From: Candidatus Magasanikbacteria bacterium RIFCSPHIGHO2_02_FULL_47_14
Lineage (GTDB): Bacteria; Patescibacteriota; Patescibacteriia; Magasanikbacterales; UBA922
DNA: 6,209 nucleotides
Direction of reading: 5' to 3'
Assembly: GCA_001784275.1 (NCBI GenBank)
Contig: MFQB01000035.1
Coordinates: 28,641 to 34,849, forward strand
In this document: piece by piece, positions 5,948-6,209 of the stretch
Layout of the letters: each line of letters begins with the position of its first letter
Position numbering within the stretch: position 1 is the stretch's first letter
The notes under the pieces: model-generated
Database searches by the model: none
Told to the model about the DNA's origin: nothing
What the model saw: the letters and a program-made list of their open reading frames with translations, nothing else
Translations under genes and position numbers: made by a program

Positions 5948-6199
5948 TTACTTCTCCTTGTCCTCCGCCTGGTCGTCAGGCCGGATTCCCTGCTTCGCGT
6001 AGAACCGCAGTGCAGCCCGCGAGTGCTTAAGCTGCGCGTCGTCGAGGCCAGCCTTGAGCCCATCGGTCGTGTCGTACTGTTCGCAGGCCCAGAACGTTCC
6101 GACCAAAATGATAGTCCAGACCGGCCAGGTCGTGAACGGCGTGACCGACAGAAGCGCGAGGTACATAGTGACGAACGCGGTCTTAAATGCGACGTACAT
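5948..6199 (-). CDS. Small predicted membrane protein of unknown function, possibly partial
   Basis: I do not recognise this 83-residue product. The N-terminal half is hydrophobic, with two possible membrane segments at about 4-20 (AFKTAFVTMYLALLSV) and 25-40 (WPVWTIILVGTFWACE). The second half (41-83) is charged and soluble-looking and ends in DDQAEDKEK. Coding status is supported by the strong terminator just past its stop, by the clean hydrophobic/charged division, and by lack of a competing convincing frame. The ATG at 6197-6199 is ten bases from the window edge, and the frame stays open to the edge (T-F-W before the Met). The true start may therefore lie outside; M12 is an internal alternative. 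Local GC is about 62%, well above its neighbours, suggesting a different origin. It is convergent with the PBP gene. Confidence 0.55.
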   Translation of the reverse strand: MYVAFKTAFVTMYLALLSVTPFTTWPVWTIILVGTFWACEQYDTTDGLKAGLDDAQLKHSRAALRFYAKQGIRPDDQAEDKEK

Positions 6200-6209
6200 C
6201 CAGAACGTG

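Noticed and set aside
5854..6063. Minus-strand frame of 69 codons, Arg/Ser/Thr-rich
   Set aside because: It runs through the strong terminator hairpin and overlaps the more plausible membrane-protein frame; the composition is that of an out-of-frame reading of GC-rich DNA.

Overview
The window looks like chromosomal DNA from a candidate-phyla-radiation (Patescibacteria, Parcubacteria-like) bacterium. This rests on family resemblance. The 3D-domain protein has the ATAYSS...QTDSTP...ITA...ATN.LPLGT...RDRMN...LDIWMPS layout that I associate with this group. The class A penicillin-binding protein has the linker HYVDKDNPRGP...DPQYQIWE and an Ig-like tail. Intergenic regions are short, Shine-Dalgarno signals are weak, every stop codon is TAA, and terminators have CCCGA/TCGGG stems. 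No rRNA, ribosomal protein or other firm marker is present, so the assignment is an inference.

Layout, left to right. Positions 1-122 hold a weak terminator-like hairpin at the end of some upstream unit, then a promoter (TTGACA, 17 bp, extended -10) overlapped by an inverted repeat. Positions 123-2019 are a two-gene AbiE-type (type IV) toxin-antitoxin module: a winged-helix AbiEi-like antitoxin/regulator overlapping by 14 nt an AbiEii/MenT-like nucleotidyltransferase toxin. The toxin has an unusual AT-rich C-terminal extension of about 150 residues. A bidirectional hairpin terminator at 2024-2052 separates this module from a convergent gene.

Positions 2062-5840 are a divergent cell-wall pair. 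The minus-strand gene encodes a secreted 3D-domain (double-psi beta-barrel, putative murein-cleaving) protein. The plus-strand gene encodes a bifunctional class A penicillin-binding protein that polymerises and cross-links peptidoglycan. They share a 149-bp control region with a near-consensus minus-strand promoter, a terminator-like hairpin inside the minus-strand leader, a 21-nt palindrome next to the minus-strand start, and a second long inverted repeat just upstream of the PBP start. One gene builds wall and the other probably trims it, so shared control would make sense.

From about 5891 to the right edge the GC content jumps to about 62% by hand count (198 of 319), against roughly 43-50% in two 60-base samples of the PBP gene. 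This stretch holds a strong minus-strand terminator and a small predicted membrane protein of unknown function, probably the edge of a compositionally different accessory segment.

The toxin-antitoxin and wall genes belong to known families. The parts least explained by known families are the toxin's C-terminal extension, the hairpin-rich divergent control region, and the GC-rich right edge.
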